Shown here one piece after another: positions 52,182 through 59,557 of a stretch of 64,000 nucleotides of DNA; positions within the stretch are counted from its first letter, which is position 1, and the number at the start of each line of letters is the position of its first letter. The notes under the pieces are model-generated. The model did no database searches, was not told the origin of the DNA, and was given only the letters and a program-made list of their open reading frames with translations. Origin of the DNA: JBDHHQ01 sp039586035. GTDB taxonomy: Bacteria; Gemmatimonadota; Gemmatimonadetes; Longimicrobiales; Gaopeijiaceae. Position numbers and translations under genes: made by a program. The stretch is from positions 62,001 to 126,000 of the forward strand of contig JBDHLD010000001.1 of NCBI GenBank assembly GCA_039586035.1, given 5' to 3'.

Positions 52182-54497
52182 ATGTTGGCATCGCCGGTCC
52201 TGGCCGCCGTGCTTTTGGCGTCGCTCCCCCAGGTGCAGCACGCACCCGGCGACGGCGAGGCGCGTGTCGGAGAGATCCGGGGCGTGGTCCACGGACGGCT
52301 CGCCGCCCGTCGCACGCCGCTGCCGTCTGCCCTGGTGGAGATTTCGGTAGCCGGTCGCCGCTGGGCCGTTGCCGCCGACAGCGCTGGTGCATACGTGCTG
52401 GGGCCCGTGCCGGCAGGCAAAGGCCGCATGCGCGTCGTGCACGCGGGCCACGAGCCACTGGAGCTCGACGTGCTGGTGCCCGCGGGCGGAACGCTGGCGC
52501 TGGACGTCGACCTGCTGGGTCAGCCCGTGGACCTGGGGGGCGTGACGGTCGTGGCCGATCGCGAGGAGGCCGAACGGGCGGGCGAGACGGCGGATCCCTC
52601 CACCGACCTGGCCGAGGTGGATCTCAAGGCCATGTCGAGCGGACCGGGATTGGCCGAGGCAGGGATCGCCGGCATAGCCCGAGCGGCCGCCGGTGACGAC
52701 CCGGGAGACCCCGGGGACGTTCTGTTCATGCGGGGCTCCACGGCGGACCTGAAGCTCGTCCTCCTGGACGGAGCCCCCGTCTACGCGCCGTTCCACATGG
52801 GCGGGCTGCTGCCCACGTTCGATGGGTCGCTCATGGGCGGAGCTCGCCACTATGTGGGTGGAGCCCCCGCCCGGTACGACGGCGGCCTTTCATACATCCT
52901 CGACCTGAGCACCCGGGCTCCCCGGCGTGACCGTTTCTCGTCCGGCGGGGCGCTGGACCTGATGAGCGCTCGCGCCTCCGTGGAGGGGCCGCTGGGCGAG
53001 CGGGCCGGCGTGCTGGTCGGCGGGCGAACGCTCCACAGCGCCGGCAGCCAACTGCTTTCCGGCGGCGCGAGCCCCTACGGGTACGGCGATGCGCTGGCTC
53101 GCCTCGAGGTGGACCTGGCGGAGGGTCATCGTCTGAGCGCGACGGGCTTCTTCAACCGCGAGGCGGTCTTCCTCGACCTGGCGGGCACGGGCCCGACCGT
53201 GGGGGCGACCATCGAGCCTGAGCGCGACGCGACCTGGGGTAACCAGGCAGCGTCCCTCACGTATCGCGGCCGGTTGGCGGGGACCCACGCCACGGTGCGG
53301 GTGGCGGGTGGGCGGTACGACGCCCGCATGCCCATATCGCGCCGTGCGGGGGACGTGTTCGCCCGGGGCGCCACGGCCCGGGGCCGCCTGACGGCGGACC
53401 TGGTCACGCCCACGAGCTGGGGCGAGGTGCGGTACGGCGTCTCGGCCGATCGGGTGGCGGTGACATACGACGCGCGGAGCGTGGGCGCAGGGGGCAACGT
53501 CCTGGTAGAGGACGCGGCCAGCGGCGACGTCCTCGGAGGGTACGCCGAGGCCGCGATGCCCCTGGGCCGCCGAGTGCGCCTGTGGGCGGGAATGCGGCTG
53601 GATCACTTCTCCACGGACGCCAGCGTACGCCCGGCGCCCCGACTCAAGCTCGCCTGGATGGTCTCGGACCACGCGGTGCTCTCGCTGGCTGCGGGGCGAT
53701 ACCACCAGCTCGCGCGAGCGTCGGATGAGTCGGTGGACGACGCGCTGGTGGGTGTCGTCGGCGGCGGGTCGGAAGACCCCGTGGGAGGTACGCCGCTATT
53801 GCCAGTGGCTACGGCGACCCACCTGGTGGCCTCCCTGGACCAGATGCTCGTGCCCACCGTAAGGCTCGGCCTCGACGGGTACGTGAAGGTCTTCGACGGT
53901 GTCTCCGCCCCGGGGCAACGCCTGAACGCCTCGGGTGCCGACCTCAGGGTGCAGCACGCGAGCCGGGACGTCACTCTCTGGTTGGGCTACTCCCTGGCCT
54001 GGCTGTGGGCGGACGACGGCCTGGGGTACACTTCGGAGCGCTTCACAGGCCAGCAGCTTCTCAGCGCGGGGGCCAGCGGCCTGGCGTGGGATCGGGTCGG
54101 TCTGGATCTACGCCTGGGATACGGGGACGGCCTGCCTCTGACCGCGGTGCAGGTGGTGGACGCGGCCAGCGCCGGACCGGAGACGCCCGGCTTCGAAAAC
54201 GGAGCGGGGAACGACGGGCCAGTGAGCGGCGGCGGCTCGGTGCGGGACGACGCAGCGCTGTGGCCGGGCGGCGGACGGGCGGACCAGTTCCTACGACTGG
54301 ACGCCGAGGTCTCGGGCATCTTCGACGCCCGCATCGGCTCCCGCCGCATGCTGATCCGGCCGTATCTTCGCGTGGTCAACGCCCTCGGCCGACGCGATGC
54401 CCTCTTCTTCTATTTCGAGCCGTGGCGGAGTGATGACGTCCAACCGCTCGTTGAGTCGGCGGTGCTTCCCATCCTCGGGTTCGAGTGGCGCTTCTGA
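52182..54497 (+). CDS. TonB-dependent outer-membrane receptor with N-terminal CarboxypepD-reg-like domain
   Basis: A 771-residue outer-membrane protein. After the signal peptide (MLASPVLAAVLLASLPQ) there is a carboxypeptidase-regulatory-like beta domain (residues about 30-115, IRGVVHGRL...YVLGPVPAGKGRMRV). The plug domain follows (about 140-245, FMRGSTADLKLVLLDGAPVYAPFHMGG), then a beta-barrel to the C-terminal Phe (GFEWRF). No STN signalling domain of the FecA type is visible, so the receptor itself may not signal to the anti-sigma factor. GAGAGG precedes ATG at 52182. It lies 198 bases after the anti-sigma gene, with no clear ECF motif in that gap, so it may be read from the sigma operon. 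The ligand is unknown. Confidence 0.87.
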   Translation: MLASPVLAAVLLASLPQVQHAPGDGEARVGEIRGVVHGRLAARRTPLPSALVEISVAGRRWAVAADSAGAYVLGPVPAGKGRMRVVHAGHEPLELDVLVPAGGTLALDVDLLGQPVDLGGVTVVADREEAERAGETADPSTDLAEVDLKAMSSGPGLAEAGIAGIARAAAGDDPGDPGDVLFMRGSTADLKLVLLDGAPVYAPFHMGGLLPTFDGSLMGGARHYVGGAPARYDGGLSYILDLSTRAPRRDRFSSGGALDLMSARASVEGPLGERAGVLVGGRTLHSAGSQLLSGGASPYGYGDALARLEVDLAEGHRLSATGFFNREAVFLDLAGTGPTVGATIEPERDATWGNQAASLTYRGRLAGTHATVRVAGGRYDARMPISRRAGDVFARGATARGRLTADLVTPTSWGEVRYGVSADRVAVTYDARSVGAGGNVLVEDAASGDVLGGYAEAAMPLGRRVRLWAGMRLDHFSTDASVRPAPRLKLAWMVSDHAVLSLAAGRYHQLARASDESVDDALVGVVGGGSEDPVGGTPLLPVATATHLVASLDQMLVPTVRLGLDGYVKVFDGVSAPGQRLNASGADLRVQHASRDVTLWLGYSLAWLWADDGLGYTSERFTGQQLLSAGASGLAWDRVGLDLRLGYGDGLPLTAVQVVDAASAGPETPGFENGAGNDGPVSGGGSVRDDAALWPGGGRADQFLRLDAEVSGIFDARIGSRRMLIRPYLRVVNALGRRDALFFYFEPWRSDDVQPLVESAVLPILGFEWRF

Positions 54498-54507
54498 GCG
54501 GCGAGCT

Positions 54508-54539
54508 GTCACGCGGGGGGCGCGCCGTTCGTTGAATCA
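54508..54539 (+). promoter_or_regulatory. Candidate ECF-type promoter upstream of the serpin gene
   Basis: GTCACGC (54508-54514), a 15-base spacer, CGTTGAATCA (54530-54539), about 53 bases before the serpin start. It mirrors the element before the ECF sigma gene in both boxes and spacing, which suggests a common sigma factor. Confidence 0.5.
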
Positions 54540-54591
54540 GCGACGCCTCGGGGGCCCCGAGCCCTTCCTATCGGCACGACCAGGGAGCGAT

Positions 54592-55863
54592 ATGTCTCGA
54601 ATGCCACGGTGTCGCACACGCCTCGGCCTGGTGCTCCTGGCCACGATCTTCGGCTTCGCGTGCGGGGACGGCGGCACGGGTCCGGGCGCGGCCGAGGTGA
54701 TCACGCTGCCTCGGGCCCTCACGTCGTCCGAGTCCGTTCTCGTCCATGCGAGCTCCGGGTTCGCCTTCACCCTCCTCGACCGCCTCGTCCGAGCGGAACC
54801 GGATGCGAACGTATTCATCTCGCCACTCAGCGCCAGCATGGCTCTCGGGATGACCATGAACGGCACCACGGGTGGCACGTTGGCCGGAATGCGAGCGGCG
54901 CTGGGCTTCGGCGAGATGCCGTTGGACGAGATCAACGCGTCGTACGAATCGCTGATCTCGCTGCTGACGGCGTTGGACGACCGGGTCACCTTCGACCTCG
55001 CGAACGCGATCTTCTACCGGGAAGGCTTCGAGGTGGAGGACGATTTCATCGGAGTCACGCGAGACCACTTCGACGCGTCCGTGGAAGCCCTCGACTTCGG
55101 CAGTCCGAGCGCGCCGGATCGCATCAACGACTGGGTGTCCGACCGAACCGCGGGGCGCATCACCGAGATGATCGAACCACCGATCGATCCGCTTACGATG
55201 ATGTTCCTTCTGAACGCGATCTACTTCGAGGGCACGTGGACCTGGGAGTTCGATCCGGAGCGGACGCAGGACGGGGCCTTCGAGACAAGCGGTGGACCCA
55301 CGGCGCTGGCCCGCTTCATGGAACAGGCCGTCACGGTGCCCTACGCCGAGAACCAGGACTACCAGGCAGTGGATCTGCCCTACGGCGGTCAGGCGTTCTC
55401 CATGACGATCCTGTTGCCCCGAGAGGGGCGGGAGCTCACGAATCTGGTGGCCACGCTCGAGCCCTCGTCCTGGGATGCCCTGTTGCGTGCCATGGAACCC
55501 CAGGACGGCACGGTCCGCCTCCCCCGCTTCCGTCTGGAATACGACGCTCTGCTCAACGATCCGCTCACGGACATGGGGATGGCCGACGCGTTCTCACCCG
55601 AACAGGCCGACTTCACGCCCATGTACGAAGGGGCCCGGGACGTCGGCTTGCACATCAAGGGCGTGAAGCAGAAGACCTTCGTGGAAGTGGACGAGGAGGG
55701 CACGGAAGCAGCGGCGGTGACGTCGGTCGAGGTGGGGGTCACGTGCGCATGCCCCTCCGGATTCGTGCTGGACGCCAATCGGCCCTTCCTCTTCGCCATT
55801 CGCGAGCGGCTCACCGGCACCATCGTCTTCGTCGGCGTCCTACACCGTCCCCCACCGGCCTGA
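54592..55863 (+). CDS. Serpin-family protease inhibitor, exported
   Basis: A 423-residue serpin with an N-terminal signal (LGLVLLATIFGFAC) whose Cys24 may be lipidated, although the lipobox is not canonical. Serpin landmarks: NVFISPLSASMALGMTMNGT, FLLNAIYFEGTWTWEFDPERT, and the C-terminal NRPFLFAI...GTIVFVGVLHRP. The reactive-centre hinge is EEGTEAAAVT, with the small residues at P12-P9 needed for loop insertion, so it should be inhibitory. Counting from the hinge places P1-P1' at Thr384-Cys385, and the loop carries CAC (Cys385, Cys387), which is unusual. It probably protects the cell from external proteases. AGGGAGCGAT precedes the ATG. Confidence 0.92.
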   Translation: MSRMPRCRTRLGLVLLATIFGFACGDGGTGPGAAEVITLPRALTSSESVLVHASSGFAFTLLDRLVRAEPDANVFISPLSASMALGMTMNGTTGGTLAGMRAALGFGEMPLDEINASYESLISLLTALDDRVTFDLANAIFYREGFEVEDDFIGVTRDHFDASVEALDFGSPSAPDRINDWVSDRTAGRITEMIEPPIDPLTMMFLLNAIYFEGTWTWEFDPERTQDGAFETSGGPTALARFMEQAVTVPYAENQDYQAVDLPYGGQAFSMTILLPREGRELTNLVATLEPSSWDALLRAMEPQDGTVRLPRFRLEYDALLNDPLTDMGMADAFSPEQADFTPMYEGARDVGLHIKGVKQKTFVEVDEEGTEAAAVTSVEVGVTCACPSGFVLDANRPFLFAIRERLTGTIVFVGVLHRPPPA

Positions 55864-55947
55864 GCCCACTCCGGCCCACGGGGCTCGGACGCCTGGCCGG
55901 CTCGGCAAGCGGCTCCCGCCCACCGGTGAGCCCGGGTGCGGGTGTCC

Positions 55948-57180
55948 TCAGCGCGCCAGCCGGATCGTCAGGTCCTGGGCAAGCCGCCGGAAGACCTGCT
56001 CCAACTGCTCACCGGACTCGGCGAAGTACGCCCGTCCCCGAGGCTGGTCCGGGTCCACGGCGCCGTCTTCGTTGGCGACCCGCTGCAGATGGGACATGTC
56101 GGGAACGAACAGCGGATTCTCCGCGGCTGGATTCCCCAGGCCCACCGTATAGACGAAGATCCCGCGGTTGCGGATCTGCGCCGCCATCACCTCGGCCGAG
56201 ACCCGCGACTGTTCCCGGATCATCGGCTCCGTCCAGCCCAGACACGGGCGGGTCTGGGGAAACCCCTCGCAGTCGTCGGCGTTGCGGGACGGTTCGTCCA
56301 TGGGGATCCCGGGTGGATTGTCCCAACGCCCCCGCATCTTGCCGCCGGAAGGTGTACGGAACACGGCCATGACCCGGTCCCGCCCTTCGATTTGTCCCCG
56401 GAACGCCGTGGGCCGTCCGTCCGTGAAGAAGACGACGACCTTGACGGTGTGGTCCCGCACCGCCTCGCTCTGAAGCTGCTCCATCGCGAGGCGCAGCCCG
56501 TCTCCCGCGTTCGTGTCGCCCACGGGCCTGATGTCGTCGATGTCGTTCTTGATGGGGGCCTTGAAGCCATGGGACAGGTGGAAGCGGTGGTCGGCCCGGA
56601 GCTGGAACGAGACCAATCCCATCTGGTCGATCCCGTTGTGGAACTGGTCCACGAAGCTCTTCGAGGCCTCAACGAGGCAGCTCCACGCCGTGACGCCCGG
56701 GGCCGCGTTCGAGCAGTCTTCCTGACGGAGAGAGCCGGATTGATCCAGCACGAGCACGAGGTCGACGGGCTTGACTGCGGCGACAGCCGCCGACCGCACA
56801 CCCACCGACTGGAATCCCAGGACACGCATCAGCATCGTGGGCACGGGCCTGCGGGCGAACATGGTCACGGTTTGCTCGCCGCGACCGTTGGATCCGAACT
56901 GGATCCCGTAGGAGATGCCCCCTTCTCCCAAGGTCACTCCGTTGGCGGCGGCCACCGCAATGGCCTGCTGCTCGGCCACGGCCCGGCCGCTCCGGAGCGA
57001 CCGTGCGGCCGCGAGCACCCCCGCGTCAACCGCGCGAGAGAGCTGGGCCTTTCGGATGTACGCCCACCCCGAGTCCAGGGCCAGGCCCGCCATCCCGAGG
57101 AGCACCACCATCCCCACGGTAACGAACAGCAGGATGCTGCCCCGCTCGTTCCGTAGCTCCTGCCGAATCCGATCCAACAT
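55948..57180 (-). CDS. TadG-like pseudopilin with von Willebrand A domain
   Basis: A 410-residue protein. The N terminus has the TadG/TadE-type segment ERGSILLFVTVGMVVLLGMAGLALDSG (membrane helix about 14-36), followed by RKAQLSRAVDAGVLAAARSL. A vWA domain runs from about 138: the MIDAS motif DQSGS is at 146-150, with VFFTDGRPT later. Such proteins sit in the membrane with a surface-exposed vWA domain and belong to Tad pilus loci. ATG at 57180 has GGAGGTGA upstream, better than the in-frame start at 57207. It is the third gene in a row on this strand with two TadE-like genes, 51 bases after the second. Confidence 0.88.
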   Translation of the reverse strand: MLDRIRQELRNERGSILLFVTVGMVVLLGMAGLALDSGWAYIRKAQLSRAVDAGVLAAARSLRSGRAVAEQQAIAVAAANGVTLGEGGISYGIQFGSNGRGEQTVTMFARRPVPTMLMRVLGFQSVGVRSAAVAAVKPVDLVLVLDQSGSLRQEDCSNAAPGVTAWSCLVEASKSFVDQFHNGIDQMGLVSFQLRADHRFHLSHGFKAPIKNDIDDIRPVGDTNAGDGLRLAMEQLQSEAVRDHTVKVVVFFTDGRPTAFRGQIEGRDRVMAVFRTPSGGKMRGRWDNPPGIPMDEPSRNADDCEGFPQTRPCLGWTEPMIREQSRVSAEVMAAQIRNRGIFVYTVGLGNPAAENPLFVPDMSHLQRVANEDGAVDPDQPRGRAYFAESGEQLEQVFRRLAQDLTIRLAR

Positions 57181-57231
57181 CTCGTCGTCACCTCCACCGG
57201 ACCGCAACCGGTACTGTCCGTCTTGGCCCCG

Positions 57232-57879
57232 TCAGAACACCGCTCGACTGTACAGCCCATCCGGCACCGCGCCCTCGACGAAGGCACCGAGGGGTGTAAA
57301 CGCGTTGTAATCGTAGAAGAGCTCGACCACGTGGAGCTCATGGCCTTCGACGAGGCCGAGGCCTTCGAAGCCGATCGCCGGGTCACCCACGGCCCCCAGC
57401 CTGCTCCGTGGCTCGAATCCAGGGGTACCGAGCTGCGCGGTGACCTCGGTCGCGTCTTCGTCGATCAGGACGCGGGACACGACGACTCCGCCGAGCTCGC
57501 CGAAGCCGATCGAGGCGCCGTTGGCCGTGATCACGTCGATCACCTCCTGGAGCTCGGCTCCGCGTGAAGCGATGTTGGCCCCCTCGCGGCTCAGCCCCGC
57601 CAACACGTGCTGCCGGTCGTAGGCGGTGGCGGCCTCCACCATCCCCAGGAAGATCAGGAGGAGCAACGGAGCCAGGACGGCGAACTCCACCATCGACTGG
57701 CCCGCGGTCGCACGGCCGAAGGACCGGAGGCAGCGCGCCGCCTCGCGGAGCCACGCCCCACCACGCCCCGGGCGGGTGGCCACGGTGGACGGGTCTCTTG
57801 GCCGCGTCCGCGGACCTGCCCTGGCGACCGGGCCCCGGGCGTCCGGGGGTCCGGGAGATTCACTGGAAGATCGGTTCAT
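57232..57879 (-). CDS. TadE-like pseudopilin
   Basis: A 215-residue protein. A basic proline-rich N terminus precedes the TadE motif GQSMVEFAVLAPLLLLIFLGMVEAATAYDRQHVL (about residues 60-92), where the Gly-Gln-x-Met-Val-Glu start marks the prepilin-like helix. The C-terminal 120 residues form a small soluble domain. TadE/F proteins are processed by TadV and assist Tad pilus formation, but no tadV, tadA or tadZ is visible here. The start overlaps the preceding gene by 20 bases. Confidence 0.82.
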   Translation of the reverse strand: MNRSSSESPGPPDARGPVARAGPRTRPRDPSTVATRPGRGGAWLREAARCLRSFGRATAGQSMVEFAVLAPLLLLIFLGMVEAATAYDRQHVLAGLSREGANIASRGAELQEVIDVITANGASIGFGELGGVVVSRVLIDEDATEVTAQLGTPGFEPRSRLGAVGDPAIGFEGLGLVEGHELHVVELFYDYNAFTPLGAFVEGAVPDGLYSRAVF

Positions 57880-58441
57880 TCTTCATCGCCGACGATACGG
57901 TGAATTCGAGCCGCTCGGGGAAGAACTGGCGGATCAGCGGCAGGCTGAAGCCGTAGCTGTAGGTAGCACTCAGTCGCACGATCTCGCCGGGGCCGCCCCC
58001 GTCCGGGGGCTCGATGCTCAGTCGCTCCAGGTCCACGGGCAGTGCGGGAGCGGCCAGGCGCAGGATCCGACTTATGGACTCCGCGCGCGTCAGCGTGTCG
58101 CCGCTCTCCGGATCCTGGAGCTGCGAGCCGGTCACGGCGAATCGGGTGGCCTCCAGGACGCTGTGTCGCAGGGTGAGGCGGGCGTAGTAGTAGTGACCGA
58201 CCTCGATGATCCCCACGAAAAGAAGCAAGGCCATCGGCACCACGAGGGCGAACTCCACCAGGGCTTGCCCGGAGGCCGAGCGCCCCAGCCGGGCGTGCTT
58301 CGCTACGCGCCGCCGTAGGGCGAGGCGACGGGCGTCGTCTGCCCGACCGCTGTCCTCGGCACCCGAGCGACGAGGCGTGTGGTCAGCCGCGGAGGATGGC
58401 CCCGGAGGGTGCGGCTTCTGCGGTAGTTCGGGCGAGGGCAC
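57860..58441 (-). CDS. TadE-like pseudopilin, first gene of the triad
   Basis: A 193-residue protein built like its neighbour: basic N terminus, then GQALVEFALVVPMALLLFVGIIEVGHYYYARLTLRHSVLEA (TadE helix at about residues 58-85) and a short beta-rich tail. The start is GTG at 58441 with AGGAGAG eight bases upstream. It heads the three-gene Tad-type operon. Its promoter should lie in the AT-rich region 58560-58690, where TAGATA on the minus strand (near 58570) is a possible -10 element. Confidence 0.82.
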   Translation of the reverse strand: MPSPELPQKPHPPGPSSAADHTPRRSGAEDSGRADDARRLALRRRVAKHARLGRSASGQALVEFALVVPMALLLFVGIIEVGHYYYARLTLRHSVLEATRFAVTGSQLQDPESGDTLTRAESISRILRLAAPALPVDLERLSIEPPDGGGPGEIVRLSATYSYGFSLPLIRQFFPERLEFTVSSAMKNEPIFQ

Positions 58442-58793
58442 GCGCTGCGCTCTCCTGGACTCTCGAGCTCTCGATGCTGGGCACGCACCGGCGGTCCATC
58501 ACCACCTCCGAGCCAGTTCTCGGAGCGCGACGACCTTGCCGGGCACACGCCCGTGGATTCGTGAGAGCCTATCTAGGAGGGCGAACAACAAAAAAACAAC
58601 TGTTTCCACGTTCGTACCATGCATGGTACAAATGAAACATTTGTTTTTTCCTTTAAGTCGTTCGTTCGTAATGAGTTATGTACTTCATGGGGGTCTCTGC
58701 GGAGACGGGTGAGGCGGACCGGATCGCCGACGGAGCTTCCCCGGGTCCGGGTGGTTGGTGCCGGACCGTCGCCCCCGAGCCTCGACAAGAAAG
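58442..58793. other. Regulatory gap upstream of the tad-like operon
   Basis: About 350 bases without a supported gene. The part next to the tad start is GC-rich. From about 58580 to 58690 composition changes sharply to AT-rich and contains the inverted repeat annotated separately. The rest, up to the terminator of the upstream gene, is ordinary GC-rich DNA. Confidence 0.6.
58590..58650. repeat. AT-rich imperfect inverted repeat with A and T tails
   Basis: The left arm 58590-58621 pairs with the right arm 58622-58650 around the perfect 16-base palindrome GTACCATGCATGGTAC (58614-58629). Outside it TGTTTC pairs with GAAACA and AAAAAACAA with TTGTTTTTT, with a three-base bulge and a few mismatches. 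On both strands the hairpin ends in a T tract, as in a bidirectional terminator. Its position just upstream of the tad-like operon also allows an operator or promoter role. Confidence 0.8.
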
Positions 58794-58823
58794 AGCCCCT
58801 GCGCCGATTACGGCGCAGGGGCT
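58794..58823 (-). terminator. Intrinsic terminator of the barrel-protein gene
   Basis: A perfect 13-bp stem (AGCCCCTGCGCCG at 58794-58806 and its complement at 58811-58823) with the four-base loop ATTA, 28 bases after the stop codon. On the minus strand it is followed by CTTTCTTG. Confidence 0.8.
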
Positions 58824-58851
58824 TCCAAGCTCCGCCGCGACGACGGAGGAT

Positions 58852-59547
58852 CTACCGGATGAGGCCCATGCTGTTGTGCAGCCCCAACGTGACGCGGATG
58901 TTGTGGATCCCGCTGAAATCGCCGCCGCCGGTGGTCGGTACGAAGGGTGAGCTCGTGACGTAGTTGTCCTGAGCCTCGAGTCGGATGAGGAACGCACCCT
59001 CGTCCCATCCCCAGCCGGTCACGATGTCGAACCCGATGCCCCCGAGCACCGAGAACTCGGCCGACTCGTCGCCGTCGTACAGTGCCGAAGCCGCTTCGAA
59101 GCTCGTGGGGAGACCGTTGCCGAGCCGGTACTGCGTCAGCCCCACGCCCAGACTCAGGTAGGGGATGACCCGGGTGGTCTCCTTGGGCCTGATCGGCCGG
59201 AGCAGCAAGTCGAAGTCGCCGGCGTAGGCGTAGATCTCTCGTGTGCCATTGGTCCAGTCGAGCTCTAGCCGTTGATAGTGGGCTCCCAGCCGGAAGCCCA
59301 GGACCCCGCGAGCCACGTACCAGTCGTACTGGAGGCTTCCGACGAAGCCCAGGTCCGGCTTGAGGTCCAGTGAACTCTCCGGGGCGCCGGAGTTGAAGCT
59401 GGAGTACAGCACCGGACCGGCGTTGAAGCCGACGGTGGAAGTGTGCGTCTGAGCCGCGGCCGGGGCCGTGGCCACGGTCAGCAGGGCCAGGATCGCGAAC
59501 GCAGAGTGCAGTCGCATGAGCGGTTCCCGAAGTCTCGAAGAAGTCAT
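58852..59547 (-). CDS. Outer-membrane beta-barrel protein
   Basis: A 231-residue exported protein with signal peptide (FAILALLTVATAPAAAQ). The rest alternates short amphipathic strands with turns: TVGFNAGPVLYSSFNSG, GFVGSLQYDWYVARGVLGFRLG, RVIPYLSLGVGLTQYRLG, FSVLGGIGFDIVTGWGW, and RVTLGLHNSMGL at the end. This is an eight- to ten-stranded barrel of the OmpW/porin-like type, with no closer family recognised. ATG at 59547 follows GGGGAGG; a second in-frame ATG at 59517 lies nearer the signal helix. The preceding gene ends ten bases upstream, so both are one operon. Confidence 0.78.
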   Translation of the reverse strand: MTSSRLREPLMRLHSAFAILALLTVATAPAAAQTHTSTVGFNAGPVLYSSFNSGAPESSLDLKPDLGFVGSLQYDWYVARGVLGFRLGAHYQRLELDWTNGTREIYAYAGDFDLLLRPIRPKETTRVIPYLSLGVGLTQYRLGNGLPTSFEAASALYDGDESAEFSVLGGIGFDIVTGWGWDEGAFLIRLEAQDNYVTSSPFVPTTGGGDFSGIHNIRVTLGLHNSMGLIR

Positions 59548-59557
59548 CGGTCCTCCC

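Noticed and set aside
58573..58788. Small ORFs reading through the AT-rich inverted repeat, with similar peptides on both strands
   Set aside because: Their likeness comes from the palindrome itself; no ribosome site or coding bias.
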